A stretch of DNA of 64,000 nt from an uncultured bacterium (GTDB taxonomy: Bacteria > Verrucomicrobiota > Lentisphaeria > Victivallales > Victivallaceae). The position numbers were made by a program, and so were the translations under genes. Numbering within the stretch: the stretch's first letter is position 1; every line of letters begins with the position of its first letter. Shown one piece after another: positions 8,323 through 17,425 of the stretch. A model generated the notes under the pieces. That model was not told the DNA's origin and did not search any database. It was given only the letters and a program-made list of their open reading frames with translations. Location: contig URVC01000012.1 of NCBI GenBank assembly GCA_900551245.1, forward strand, positions 1 to 64,000. Reading direction: 5' to 3'.

Positions 8323-9345
8323 ATGAATCGAAAACGCATCCTGCTCATCGGCGGCACCGGCTCCATGGGGTTCTATCTTACGGAACTTCTGCTCAAGCAG
8401 AACTACCAGGTGGAGGTCGCCGCCATCGCCCCCGGCGAAATCCAACACCCCAATCTCCAATATTTCATTCTCGACGCCCGCGACATCGACAATCTCACCC
8501 GGCTGCTCGAAACCCATCCCGACGCGGTGATCGACTTCCTCGACTACAAACCCGCCGAATACCGGAAGCGCTGTGAACTCTTTCTGCGCCATACGAAGCA
8601 CTATTTCTTCCTCTCCAGCTACCGGGTCTACACCGATCTCGACCCGGTCACCACGGAAGAGTCCCCCCTGCAGAAAGACGCCGCGCCCGACCTCGCATTC
8701 CGGAATTCCGACGACTACTCCATTTACAAGGCGCAAAACGAAGAGATCCTGTGCGCCATGCCTTACGACCACTGGACCATCGTCCGGCCCTCGATCATCT
8801 TCTCGAAATTCAGTCTGCCGTTGACTTCGCTCGGCGCCAACTGCATCTACAACCGGGCGATGGAGAAGAAACCGGCCCTGATCGCCGACAGCGCGGTCGA
8901 GGTACAGAGTACCTGTACCTGGTCCGGAGATGTTGCCAAACTCTTTGCCGGACTGCTCTTCCGGCCCGACACCTTCCGGGAGGCCTACTCGCTCTGCACC
9001 GGGGAGCACCGCACCTGGGGAGAGTGGGCGAAAGCCTATCGTGAACTTATCGGGCTGGAGACGTGGACCATTCCGCAGGAGGAGTTTGAAGGGATCTACT
9101 GGAACCGGGCGCAGTGGGCGCTCTATCAGTTCCGCTACGACCGGATGCTCAACCGGGTGCTGGACAACTCCAAGGTGCTGAAAGCGGCCGGTCTCACCCA
9201 GTCCGACCTCACGCCGGTCTGGAAGGCGCTGGAGTTCGAGTTGCGCCGCTTCCCGGCCGACTACCGATTTCCCGGCGGCGAAGAGCTCAACGCCAACATG
9301 GACCGTTATCTTGCCCGCGGCGGTACGATCCTCCGAAAGTTCTGA
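8323..9345 (+). CDS. NAD-dependent epimerase/dehydratase (extended SDR)
   Basis: The protein has 340 residues. The N-terminal Rossmann motif is clear (ILLIGGTGSMGFYLTELLL, glycines in GGTGSMG at about 9-15). SDYSIYKAQNEE carries the YxxxK catalytic pair, and a serine-rich FFLSSYRVY strand lies before it, as in extended short-chain dehydrogenases acting on nucleotide sugars or free sugars. No signal peptide is present, so it acts in the cytoplasm. AGGGAG lies 7 bases before the ATG. It stands alone between the lyase and the convergent AraC regulator. The substrate is unknown; sugar modification fits the surroundings. Confidence 0.8.
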   Translation: MNRKRILLIGGTGSMGFYLTELLLKQNYQVEVAAIAPGEIQHPNLQYFILDARDIDNLTRLLETHPDAVIDFLDYKPAEYRKRCELFLRHTKHYFFLSSYRVYTDLDPVTTEESPLQKDAAPDLAFRNSDDYSIYKAQNEEILCAMPYDHWTIVRPSIIFSKFSLPLTSLGANCIYNRAMEKKPALIADSAVEVQSTCTWSGDVAKLFAGLLFRPDTFREAYSLCTGEHRTWGEWAKAYRELIGLETWTIPQEEFEGIYWNRAQWALYQFRYDRMLNRVLDNSKVLKAAGLTQSDLTPVWKALEFELRRFPADYRFPGGEELNANMDRYLARGGTILRKF

Positions 9346-9361
9346 ACGATCCGCCCCTTTC

Positions 9362-10264
9362 CTAGCGCTCCCACGGTTCCCGCTCGCTCCGGGAACGAAA
9401 TTTAAGCCGATAACGCAGGGGAGTGCAGAAATGACGGCGGCGGAACACCCGGATGAAGTAGTTCATCTGCCGGAACCCGCATCGGGCGGCGATCTCCCCC
9501 ACGTTCAAAGAGGAGTACTCCAGCAGACTGCGCGCCAGCTCCATCCGCAGTCTCGTCACGTATTCGGAAAACCCGCAGTTCATGTTCCGGGCGAAAACCT
9601 GCGTGATATAGTTTCCGCTCACGCCGAAATGTTCCCCGACCAGGTCGCCGGAGAGCTCCGTGCAGAGATGTTCTTCAATGTAAACGAGAATCCTTTCCAG
9701 CAAGTAATGGGAGTTCTCGCATGTTCCTGCCTCGGATTGACGCAGAATATACGCGTACTCCTGAAGCAGTGTCCTCCAGATCTCCATGATGGCCCCGCCG
9801 TGATCGAGTGCATCGGCGAGAGCGCGCATCAGAAGCTCCACCGTCTCCCTCTGAAAAGCGCCGCAATGGAAAAACTGGTCGGGATCATGTTTCTCCGGAT
9901 CATTCCAGCTCCGCTTTTTTGAAACGAAACGTACCGTCGTGTAACTGCAGACGACGGAAAGCATGTCATACTGCCCCCGCTCCCCGCACCAGACACCGCA
10001 CCCCGGCGGCAACAGCAGAATCTCTCCCGGCGAAAGCATCTGTTCAACAATCCGCTTTCCATCTCCGAACTGATATTTTCTCTCCCCGGAAAGTACCAGA
10101 TTGATCCGCCAGAGATTCGGAGAAATGGCTCCCGGCCGCACAATCGCCGGGTACGGACGGCAATGGATGATCTTCGGCGACGTATAATTCATAATGGAAT
10201 CCACTTTCTCCCGGAAAAAGGAATCCAGATGAATATTTGTCATGAAAGTATCTTTTTCCATCAT
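9362..10264 (-). CDS. AraC family transcriptional regulator
   Basis: The protein has 300 residues. The N-terminal half is a cupin-like sensor (INLVLSGERKYQFGDGKR, LSPGEILLLPPGCGV). The C-terminal 100 residues hold two HTH motifs (LVGEHFGVSGNYITQVF and VGEIAARCGFRQMNYFIRVF) typical of AraC/XylS regulators. It is divergent from the sialidase gene with 87 bases between them, so it probably controls that gene in response to a sugar or sialic-acid-related ligand. A TATAAT-like sequence lies in the shared spacer near 10295-10300. It converges on the SDR gene with 16 bases between the stops. Confidence 0.88.
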   Translation of the reverse strand: MMEKDTFMTNIHLDSFFREKVDSIMNYTSPKIIHCRPYPAIVRPGAISPNLWRINLVLSGERKYQFGDGKRIVEQMLSPGEILLLPPGCGVWCGERGQYDMLSVVCSYTTVRFVSKKRSWNDPEKHDPDQFFHCGAFQRETVELLMRALADALDHGGAIMEIWRTLLQEYAYILRQSEAGTCENSHYLLERILVYIEEHLCTELSGDLVGEHFGVSGNYITQVFARNMNCGFSEYVTRLRMELARSLLEYSSLNVGEIAARCGFRQMNYFIRVFRRRHFCTPLRYRLKFRSRSEREPWER

Positions 10265-10351
10265 TTTACCCTACTCAAAGAGTTGAAACTATGCTATAAT
10301 ATAAAAGAGAATCAAATATTTTCAACCTCACTGTCATAAAAAGGAAGTTTC

Positions 10352-12190
10352 ATGATCGCCGTCACCAGCAGAATTCCGCCGTTGATCGATTTTTCAGCGG
10401 ATTTTGAAATGCAAACCGTCATCGCCAGCGGCAAATCTTCCTATCAGGGGCATCCGACCACACTTCAAATGCCGGACGGCACCATCCTTTGCACCTGGAC
10501 CATCGGACACGGCGGCTCCTGCGGCCCGATGGCGAAAAGTTCCGACGGCGGCAGAACCTGGTGCGCAGTTGCAACCCCGGAAAACTGGAAGAACTACATC
10601 AACTGCCCGACCCTCTGGCACCTGCCGGTTCCGGGAAATCCGGAACGGACGGCGGTTTTCGCTCAGGAACCGGAATCCCGGCGCATTGCGGTCTCGTTTT
10701 CTGAAGACGGCGGTTCCCACTGGAGTCCGATGGAGCCCTGCGGCGGGAATATCGTTTCAGTCATGCCGTGGACATCGATCCTCCCGCTGCCGGGCAATGA
10801 CCGTATCCTCGCCGCCTTCACCAATGCCAGACCTTCCCCGGAAGAGAAGAATCGGAACCTGATCATCCGCTCCTTCTCCGCCGATTACGGCAGAAGCTGG
10901 AGCAAGCCGGAAATCATCGCCGATCAGCCGGAAGCCAACCTCTGCGAACCGTGGATTCTCCCCTCCCCCGACCGCTCGCGCTGGGCCTGCCTGATGCGGG
11001 CAAACAACCGGAAAATGAACTCCATGGTGAGCTTCTCCGACGCCCCGGACGGCAACTGGAGCGCGCCTCAACCGCTGCCGCTGCCGCTCAAAGGCGACCG
11101 TCATATCGCCCGCTACCTCCCGGACGGCAGAATCATCGCCGCGTTCCGCTGCATGGATGAAACCTCCCCATGTTACGGCCACTTCTGCGGCTGGATCGGC
11201 TGCTGGGAGGATCTCGAAAATCAGACGCCGGGCCAGTGGATGCTGAAACTGCTTCACCATGTCTCCGATTCCCATTCCGGCAACGGGGACTGCGGATATC
11301 CTGGTCTGGAAATTCTGCCGGACCGTACCATCCTCGCCACCACATATCTCCGCCGCAGCCGACAGGACGCCGGGAATTCCGTCGTCAGCCTACGTATTCC
11401 ATTCGACTCTTTACCCGAAAAACAACCCCTTCATCAGAAAAGGAATTCCACCATGAAAACCATGCGACAAGCCGCCGTTCCCTCCCCCGATGTCAGCATC
11501 TCCCGGCATATATCAGTTTTTACTCTGATCGAACTCCTCGTAGTAATCGCCATCATCGCCATTCTGGCAGCTCTGCTCCTGCCTGCGCTGAACAAAGCCA
11601 TGGAACGGGGGCGGGCCATCTCCTGCGTCTCCAACCTCAAGGAGAGCGCCACCGCGATGATCATCTATTCCGGCGATTCGGATTCGTTTGCAATCGTCCG
11701 GCGGGACAACGGCCTCAACTGCTGGGGGCCGATTCTGGAAGACTACAACTATCTGAAAAACCATGACGTGAAAATGTGTCCGAGCCTGAAAAACGAACTG
11801 GCCTCCAAGCTGGGTTACTGGGATACCTTCGCCATTCCCGCAGACTGGAGCGCACAGCCGTGGCTGACCCTGGTCAATTCCGGTTACTACCTGAAATTGA
11901 AAAAGCTCAACAACAAACTGCCGCTCTTCTTCGATTCCCTGCGGGACTACGGCGGAATCAAACAGCAGATGTACGGCGCCTTCGATCTGTGGACTAATTC
12001 CACCAACATGGGGAAATTCCACCTGCGCCACTCCAGTCTGGGCAACGTCGTACTGCTCGACGGCCACGTGGAACCGATGAACGCCATCCGGTACAAGGAG
12101 GCCATCGACCAGAGTCTGCTCCTGCCGTTCGGCAAAGAGAGCAAGACGATTTACTACTACGACAAGAACGATGTTCTGCTCCCTTTGTAA
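10352..12190 (+). CDS. Sialidase (BNR) domain fused in frame to a pseudopilin
   Basis: The open frame is 612 residues. Residues 1-355 are a sialidase-type beta-propeller with three Asp-box/BNR motifs: SSDGGRTW (63-70), SEDGGSHW (117-124) and SADYGRSW (176-183). There is no signal peptide. Residues 368-612 are a complete pseudopilin with MKTMRQ, then FTLIELLVVIAIIAILAALL and a C-terminal LLDGHVE box. No stop separates the halves. An internal ATG at 11453 has AGGAATTCC upstream and would give a separate 245-residue pseudopilin. Either the sialidase lost its stop codon, or both products are made. A prepilin signal buried at residue 385 should not be processed in the full-length form. AAGGAAG precedes the first ATG. 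Confidence 0.8.
   Translation: MIAVTSRIPPLIDFSADFEMQTVIASGKSSYQGHPTTLQMPDGTILCTWTIGHGGSCGPMAKSSDGGRTWCAVATPENWKNYINCPTLWHLPVPGNPERTAVFAQEPESRRIAVSFSEDGGSHWSPMEPCGGNIVSVMPWTSILPLPGNDRILAAFTNARPSPEEKNRNLIIRSFSADYGRSWSKPEIIADQPEANLCEPWILPSPDRSRWACLMRANNRKMNSMVSFSDAPDGNWSAPQPLPLPLKGDRHIARYLPDGRIIAAFRCMDETSPCYGHFCGWIGCWEDLENQTPGQWMLKLLHHVSDSHSGNGDCGYPGLEILPDRTILATTYLRRSRQDAGNSVVSLRIPFDSLPEKQPLHQKRNSTMKTMRQAAVPSPDVSISRHISVFTLIELLVVIAIIAILAALLLPALNKAMERGRAISCVSNLKESATAMIIYSGDSDSFAIVRRDNGLNCWGPILEDYNYLKNHDVKMCPSLKNELASKLGYWDTFAIPADWSAQPWLTLVNSGYYLKLKKLNNKLPLFFDSLRDYGGIKQQMYGAFDLWTNSTNMGKFHLRHSSLGNVVLLDGHVEPMNAIRYKEAIDQSLLLPFGKESKTIYYYDKNDVLLPL
11453..12190 (+). CDS. Pseudopilin-like protein (likely internal start in the sialidase frame)
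   Basis: The ATG at 11453 lies in the same frame as the sialidase and begins a 245-residue prepilin-like protein. Its signal (FTLIELLVVIAIIAILAALL) sits about 18 residues in, which is a long but workable leader. The C-terminal DGHV box is present (about residues 206-209). An AGGAA Shine-Dalgarno-like sequence precedes it. It is probably an independent product. The next gene, a large secreted glycosidase, begins 13 bases after its stop, the same pseudopilin-then-enzyme order as at 4858-7937. Confidence 0.6.
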   Translation: MKTMRQAAVPSPDVSISRHISVFTLIELLVVIAIIAILAALLLPALNKAMERGRAISCVSNLKESATAMIIYSGDSDSFAIVRRDNGLNCWGPILEDYNYLKNHDVKMCPSLKNELASKLGYWDTFAIPADWSAQPWLTLVNSGYYLKLKKLNNKLPLFFDSLRDYGGIKQQMYGAFDLWTNSTNMGKFHLRHSSLGNVVLLDGHVEPMNAIRYKEAIDQSLLLPFGKESKTIYYYDKNDVLLPL

Positions 12191-12203
12191 AAGGATTTTT
12201 CTC

Positions 12204-15200
12204 ATGAAGCAACACGTATGGTACACACTCTTCGGATTTCTGTTTCTCGCAGCGGCAGTTTTCGCAGACGAGGTCAAAATCACCGGCCTCTCCCGTGAAG
12301 CGGTGGTCAAGAACGAGCCGTCGCGCGCCGTCATGGGCTATCTGAACACCAGTTATCCCGATATTTTCCGCAACGCCAGAACCGTCTGTCTTCCACGCGG
12401 CAGTGCCTTTGAACCGGGGCGGGGCTTCTCCTTTCAGATCGACCGGGAGTGCGACATCTATCTCATCGTCCACAGACGGGGGAAGCCGGATCTGCCCGGA
12501 TGGACTCTCACCCCCATCAAAACCTATTGGGGAATCGGCGCCACCATCGCCAATGAGGAGGATGTCTACAAAAAGCATTTCAAAGCCGGCCGGGTCGATA
12601 TTCCGCCGCACAACGGGAAGGTGGGCAAACTCTACGGCATGCCTCACGCGGCGGTGATTCCCTGTTCCCGGAAAGTCGAACCGCTCTTCCGCTGGAACTG
12701 GCAGGAGCTCGGCGATTCCTCCGCCACCAGTCTCGGACCGAATGCAAAACAGGTCAGAATTCTGCCCGGCGCCCGCCGAAGCGTGACCCTGCGGATTCCT
12801 CAGGAGAAAATCGCCGGCAACAAGGTATTTCACCTGCGTTTCTTCGCCCGGGCGAAAAAAAACGAAGTGTGTTCCGTGCAATCGACGCTGTTGCGGTTTC
12901 CGTTCGGAAAAGAGTATGGCATCGCCGACATCTGGACCGCGATCGACATTCCGTTCTTCCTGCCGAAAAACCGCTCCGGCGCCACGCTGAAACTGGACTT
13001 TTCCGGCACAGATGAGATCCTGCTGGAGGAAGCCGCCCTCTACCGCGACACAACAGGAATCAAACCCGTCGCCGATCAGGTGAAGAAATTCTTCCCCGGG
13101 AATGAGTGGAAAGCGGCTTTCATGGGGAGGCTTCAGCCCCGTTTTCTTCCGATCGTTCCCGGCTCTCCCCTGGATTTCTCCCGGCAGGTGCAGTGGGTAC
13201 CCGCCGGAAGCAAAGGGAGAATCATCGCCAACCCAAACGGCAAGGCCGCTTTCGAAAAGGAGCCGGAAACCCCGGTCCGTTTCCGCTGTGCCACCATGCA
13301 GGTGAGCACGGTCCGCCCGACCTCAAAAAAAGAGATTGATCAGATCATCGCCGATTGCGTCCGGCAGGGCTACAACATGATCCGGATCATGCACATCCCC
13401 GGGAAAGCGAAATATCAACGCAGCGGAGTCACCATCGACCGGGCGAAATTCATCCCGCAGAATCAGCAGGAGTTCCGGGAATACTTTGATGAAGACCGTC
13501 TCCGGCTGCTGGATTACCTTCTCGCGGAAGCGGGCAAACGGGGCATCTACTGCTTCTGGTACCTCATGTCCAGCTTCTGCGGCTGGACGGATGCGACCGC
13601 CGCCGCGCACTGGGTCGGCAGGAACCTTCAAGGGCAGCAGTTTCACGCCCAACTCTATGTCAATCCGGCATTCCGCCGCAACTGGAAGGAGGGAGTGACC
13701 TATCTCATGAACCGCACCAACTCCGTCAACGGCAAAAAGTGGAAGGATGATCCGGTCTTCGCCTGCGTTCTCTTCATGAATGAACAGGATTTCCGGACCA
13801 GTCCGGTGTTTCTCGCCGCGTTTCAGCCGGAGTGGGAAAAGGTGTTCGGCTCCGGAGCTCCGAAACTCACCGAGCGGCTGCTGAAGAGCAGCTCCGCCAC
13901 CGGTCGCAAAGCCGGTAAGTTCATGCAGAAAAAGGCGGAGGAGATGATCCGTTTCTATCTCAAGTCGGTGAGGGAAGCGGGATATCCGGGGTTGGTGAGC
14001 CACTCCAATTTGTACATGCGCATGATCGACGCGCCCGGCCGGGAACTGCTATCCGCAGCGGATCTTCACACCTACCACGGCCACCCCGGAATGCCGCTAC
14101 CGGCCGGCAGTGTCCCCGGATATCCGGTCGCCGCCTGGGGGAAGCAGGAGATCGCCGTCTGCAACAGCAGTTCCATCCGGGAACAGGGGGACTATCTTGC
14201 CCGAATCCTCGTCAAACGGAAACTCAACTACCCCTCGTTCATCCTTGAATTCGCCGACACGGCACCCAATCCCTTCCGGCATGAAAACGGACTGTTCTTC
14301 TGCGGGTATGCCGCATTCAACGGAATCGACGGACTCGGTCCGCATGCCTCGCTGCTGCCGCTGCCGTTTTCTCCCATCAATCCCTACGATTACGCAAGTT
14401 TCAACGATCCGATCTTCCGGGCGAGCGACGCGGTCAGTGCGTTCGCGTTTCAGCGCGGCGACGTGGCGGAATCCGCTCACTCCATCGAATTCGCGATCAC
14501 GCCGAGAATCCTCGCATCCCCCAACCGGATGGACGCGCTGGCGACCGAATACTCGGCACTCTTTCCGCTGGCGAAAGTCGGCACCCGGTATACCGGCCTC
14601 GCCGCGCCGGAACAGGCCGACAAGCCTCAGCCGAGCCTTTCGCTGGAACCCGCCTTTTTCTCCCGCGCCTACGGAGCCAGCGTGGAAGCGGTCGCCACCG
14701 CCAACGAAGCACTTCGTCCGCAGCTCTATTCCCGGCTGCTGGCCCTGTTGCGAAAAAAGGAAATTCTCTCCGCCGACAACCGGAGTCGGGCCGACGCCTC
14801 GCTTCTGGAAAGCGACAACAAGCAATTGCTGCTGAACATTCCGCAGGGGACGATGCAGGTCAGCACGCCCCGGCTGGAAGGCGCGGTCATCAAGCAGAAC
14901 AAGCCGGTCACGATCAACCGTCTGCACATTTCAGAATGCACGGTCCCCGCGGCCGTTACCATGATCAGTCTGAAGGAATCGCAGACGCTGGAGAACGCCG
15001 ACCGTCTGCTGCTGATCTTCGCCACGAACGCGGTCAATTTCGGCATGGTGACCAACCGGGAGGGAACACGTCTGCTGGAGACCGGTCAGGCGCCGCTGCT
15101 GATTCACACCGGGAAACTCTCGCTCTCTCTGAAGAACCGTCAGGCCCAAGCTCCGACAGCCTACGCGCTCCATCTGAACGGCAGCCGGGCGGAATCAATT

Positions 15201-15299
15201 CCGGTCAGACAGGATTCCGACGGACTCCATGTTGAACTCGACACCGCCCGCTTGCAATACGGAACGGTGTTCTTTGAGATCGAGTACCAGCAGAAATAA
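12204..15299 (+). CDS. Large secreted glycoside hydrolase-like protein (GH-A clan)
   Basis: The protein has 1031 residues and a signal peptide (MKQHVWYTLFGFLFLAAAVF). Residues about 20-310 look like beta-sandwich, carbohydrate-binding material. Residues about 330-720 look like a GH5-type TIM barrel: QVSTVRPTSKKEIDQIIADC, NMIRIMHIPG, then VLFMNEQ with a candidate acid/base Asn526-Glu527, and FILEFAD with a candidate nucleophile Glu682. The C-terminal 300 residues form beta-rich accessory domains. The barrel family is inferred from these motifs; I cannot assign a GH family or substrate. The start at 12204 has AAAAGGA upstream; an earlier in-frame start at 12171 overlaps the pseudopilin and is unlikely. 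A terminator follows. Confidence 0.7.
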   Translation: MKQHVWYTLFGFLFLAAAVFADEVKITGLSREAVVKNEPSRAVMGYLNTSYPDIFRNARTVCLPRGSAFEPGRGFSFQIDRECDIYLIVHRRGKPDLPGWTLTPIKTYWGIGATIANEEDVYKKHFKAGRVDIPPHNGKVGKLYGMPHAAVIPCSRKVEPLFRWNWQELGDSSATSLGPNAKQVRILPGARRSVTLRIPQEKIAGNKVFHLRFFARAKKNEVCSVQSTLLRFPFGKEYGIADIWTAIDIPFFLPKNRSGATLKLDFSGTDEILLEEAALYRDTTGIKPVADQVKKFFPGNEWKAAFMGRLQPRFLPIVPGSPLDFSRQVQWVPAGSKGRIIANPNGKAAFEKEPETPVRFRCATMQVSTVRPTSKKEIDQIIADCVRQGYNMIRIMHIPGKAKYQRSGVTIDRAKFIPQNQQEFREYFDEDRLRLLDYLLAEAGKRGIYCFWYLMSSFCGWTDATAAAHWVGRNLQGQQFHAQLYVNPAFRRNWKEGVTYLMNRTNSVNGKKWKDDPVFACVLFMNEQDFRTSPVFLAAFQPEWEKVFGSGAPKLTERLLKSSSATGRKAGKFMQKKAEEMIRFYLKSVREAGYPGLVSHSNLYMRMIDAPGRELLSAADLHTYHGHPGMPLPAGSVPGYPVAAWGKQEIAVCNSSSIREQGDYLARILVKRKLNYPSFILEFADTAPNPFRHENGLFFCGYAAFNGIDGLGPHASLLPLPFSPINPYDYASFNDPIFRASDAVSAFAFQRGDVAESAHSIEFAITPRILASPNRMDALATEYSALFPLAKVGTRYTGLAAPEQADKPQPSLSLEPAFFSRAYGASVEAVATANEALRPQLYSRLLALLRKKEILSADNRSRADASLLESDNKQLLLNIPQGTMQVSTPRLEGAVIKQNKPVTINRLHISECTVPAAVTMISLKESQTLENADRLLLIFATNAVNFGMVTNREGTRLLETGQAPLLIHTGKLSLSLKNRQAQAPTAYALHLNGSRAESIPVRQDSDGLHVELDTARLQYGTVFFEIEYQQK

Positions 15300-15318
15300 T
15301 TCATCGGCAGTACAGCAG

Positions 15319-15368
15319 GCTGCGGCTTTCGGCGCCTTCCATCGAGCAGGACCGGCCGCAGCTTTTTT
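15319..15368 (+). terminator. Rho-independent terminator after the large glycosidase
   Basis: GCTGCGGC (15319-15326) pairs with GCCGCAGC (15355-15362), followed at once by six T. It lies in the gap before the convergent LPS-kinase-like gene. Confidence 0.75.
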
Positions 15369-15388
15369 CTTCCCTCGACACAGGCAAG

Positions 15389-16222
15389 TCACTGCCAGTC
15401 GAGTACGTTCACTCCCTTCCGGAAATAGTGGCGGTGGAAGTTCCGCATCGTCGCACAGAGGGAATCGAGCGTGAATCCGCAGTCCGGATTGTGTTCGAGA
15501 TAACAGGCGAGCATCCGCCGCCCCTCCTCCGCCGGGAGCTGCATGTCGCCGAGGATGGTGTAGAGGTCGAAGGCGATGGCGCGCTTCATCCGGAAACCGA
15601 AGACGATCCGGCAGCGGGCGACGTCGATCCAGAAGACCTCCATCGCCCCCTCAGGACGGAGCCGCCAGAGGATGTTCCGGGGGTGGATCGCCTTGTGGAA
15701 GAAGTTGTTCCGGTGAAGTCTCGCCAGAATCGGCATATTGACCTGCCAGAACTCTTCGCGCAATTTCCGATCTTCGCGGAAAGGGCCACCCGGCATGAAG
15801 CTCCGGCCATCCCGGGTTCCCTCGAGGAATTCGGTGATGAAGAAGGAGTCGTGCAGATGGCAGAGGGTGCGCCGCTCCCCGAAGGCCAGCACCTTCGCCG
15901 CGGGCACATCGAGCTGGTAGAGCACCTGATAGTTGCGGAACTCCCGTGCCGGAAGCGAGAGATCGAACCAGTAGCGCCACGGCTTCTTGCCATGGCAGAT
16001 TTTATAGACGGCCGTCATACCGCCCGTCTCCTGCGGCAGCGGAATTTTCCACACCTCTTTTCCGCCGGTCCGGCTGAGCAGAGCCTCTTCATTGCGCAGT
16101 TCGGGGTGCGCGTTGATGTAGGAGAGTCCCTTTTCAAATCCGGGAGCGGTCCATTTGCGGTAGTAGAGAAAATTGAGCGGCAGCCGGAACACGGAGCGTT
16201 CACCCGGCAGTTTCCATTTCAT
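15389..16222 (-). CDS. Lipopolysaccharide kinase (Kdo/WaaP-like) family protein
   Basis: The protein has 277 residues. It has the eukaryotic-kinase-like fold of the Kdo kinase/WaaP family, which phosphorylates sugars of the LPS inner core in the cytoplasm. FHKAIHPRNILW (about 175-186) corresponds to the catalytic HxDxxxxN loop with Ala replacing the usual Asp, and VFWIDVARCRI supplies the metal-binding Asp of the DxD/DFG-like motif. A lysine in TAVYKICHG is the likely ATP contact. The loop substitution may lower activity, so a pseudokinase is possible. The gene is transcribed alone. Confidence 0.75.
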   Translation of the reverse strand: MKWKLPGERSVFRLPLNFLYYRKWTAPGFEKGLSYINAHPELRNEEALLSRTGGKEVWKIPLPQETGGMTAVYKICHGKKPWRYWFDLSLPAREFRNYQVLYQLDVPAAKVLAFGERRTLCHLHDSFFITEFLEGTRDGRSFMPGGPFREDRKLREEFWQVNMPILARLHRNNFFHKAIHPRNILWRLRPEGAMEVFWIDVARCRIVFGFRMKRAIAFDLYTILGDMQLPAEEGRRMLACYLEHNPDCGFTLDSLCATMRNFHRHYFRKGVNVLDWQ

Positions 16223-16349
16223 TTTACCCAGAATTCCTTTTCGTCCGGTCCGGCGGACACTTTTCCTCCGGGCATTTCTGACTGGTCCCGGAATAAAGGT
16301 AGCATGGTTTTACGTTTTTTCAATCTTCCATCTGCAAAAAACGCAGTTC

Positions 16350-17240
16350 CCTGAGAGCGAGGCGACCGCCGCCGGGCTGTGCCACCCGAACTGCACCCAT
16401 TCCTTCGTCGCGGTCGGGGAATTTGTTCAGCAGGAGGATTTCACCGCCGACGGCCGCCCGAAAGAGGGCGTCAACTCCCCCGGGAAGGAGGAGAAGGACG
16501 ACAAGGAGGCGTGGCAGAAGTATCGAAACAGCCTGAAACCGCAAAAAGCTAAGAAAGGCCCCTCCGCCGCGTCAAAGAAGAAATCCGCGCCGACTACTCC
16601 GGCGACCGCGAAACCGGCCGCCAAAGCCCCGGCTAAGCCCGCAAAGGGTACTCCCGAGGCAGTACAGCCGGAGTTGACCCGGATTGTGCCAGGCTCACAA
16701 AACGGGAAACCGGTGAAGCTGGGGTTCTCTCAACATTTCCATTCTCAGCCACTTTCCGAGGAGGAGCAGAAGGCGATTCGCCGTTATTCAGGATCCATCT
16801 ATTCGGATTTCAACCATTATCTGCGGAATCTGGCTGAACACCCGAATATAAAACGGAATCCTGATTTTGACAGCATGGCAAAGAATTTAAATTCCGCCAT
16901 TGATAAATCGATAGTTACTCATGATGTGATCGTCTATCGCGGTATTGGAAGCAGACGCCTACGGATACTGTATGAGAAAAAGCCACCGACAGAAATTCCG
17001 ATCAATTTTTTCCAAAGCACCTCTTCTGTAAAAAAGGTGGCCAGGCGGTTTGCGGAAGGACAGATTATGATGATGATACATATCCCCAAAGATTCACATT
17101 CCCTGCCGATAAAAAAATACAGTTTATTTTCCCGCGAAAACGAGAATTTGTTAAAAAACAGTGGCATATTTAAGGTGTTGAAGCAGTACCACAAAGATGG
17201 CATGCTGTACCTGGAGGTTGAATATGTCGAGCATCAGTGA
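16350..17240 (+). pseudogene. Phage minor-head-protein remnant with C-terminal ADP-ribosyltransferase domain
   Basis: The open frame extends upstream to 16173, but the recognisable part begins near 16350. It contains CHPNCTHSF, the HPNCxH motif that ends phage minor capsid/head morphogenesis proteins. A Lys/Ala/Pro-rich linker follows (about 16530-16660), then an ADP-ribosyltransferase fold. Counting from 16173, Arg256 is in VIVYRG, Ser282-Thr-Ser284 in FFQSTSS, and Glu322-x-Glu324 in SRENENLL, which together form the R-STS-ExE triad of exoenzyme-type ARTs. There is no in-frame ATG between 16173 and residue 235, so the gene looks 5'-truncated: the capsid portion is lost and the toxin-like end kept. 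Expression could use GTG at 16686. Base composition is more AT-rich than its neighbours. Confidence 0.7.
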
Positions 17241-17415
17241 TCGGTGGAAAATCCAAGACGAATTGGACGAAAAATATACTTTTGCGCGAATGATAACTTC
17301 CGGTGAATTATCGTTGCAGGAAGCGGAGCAAATCTTTGATTCTGCGGAAGATTGGAAGCAGTTCTGTCTGTTTTTGGAGGAATACCGCCAAAAAGGGGAT
17401 CGAATTTCCAAGTAG
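17224..17415 (+). CDS. Small acidic protein overlapping the ADP-ribosyltransferase gene
   Basis: The protein has 63 residues and no recognised family. It is mostly alpha-helical by composition and acidic, with WKIQDELDEKY, then SLQEAEQIFDSAEDWKQF and a basic C-terminus. The ATG at 17224 has GGAGG seven bases upstream. It overlaps the last 17 bases of the ADP-ribosyltransferase frame, so the two are translationally coupled, and a terminator follows at 17426. Position and size fit an immunity or antitoxin protein for the ART domain; this is inference. A phage-derived small protein of other function is the alternative. Confidence 0.6.
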   Translation: MSSISDRWKIQDELDEKYTFARMITSGELSLQEAEQIFDSAEDWKQFCLFLEEYRQKGDRISK

Positions 17416-17425
17416 TCTTTTCCCC

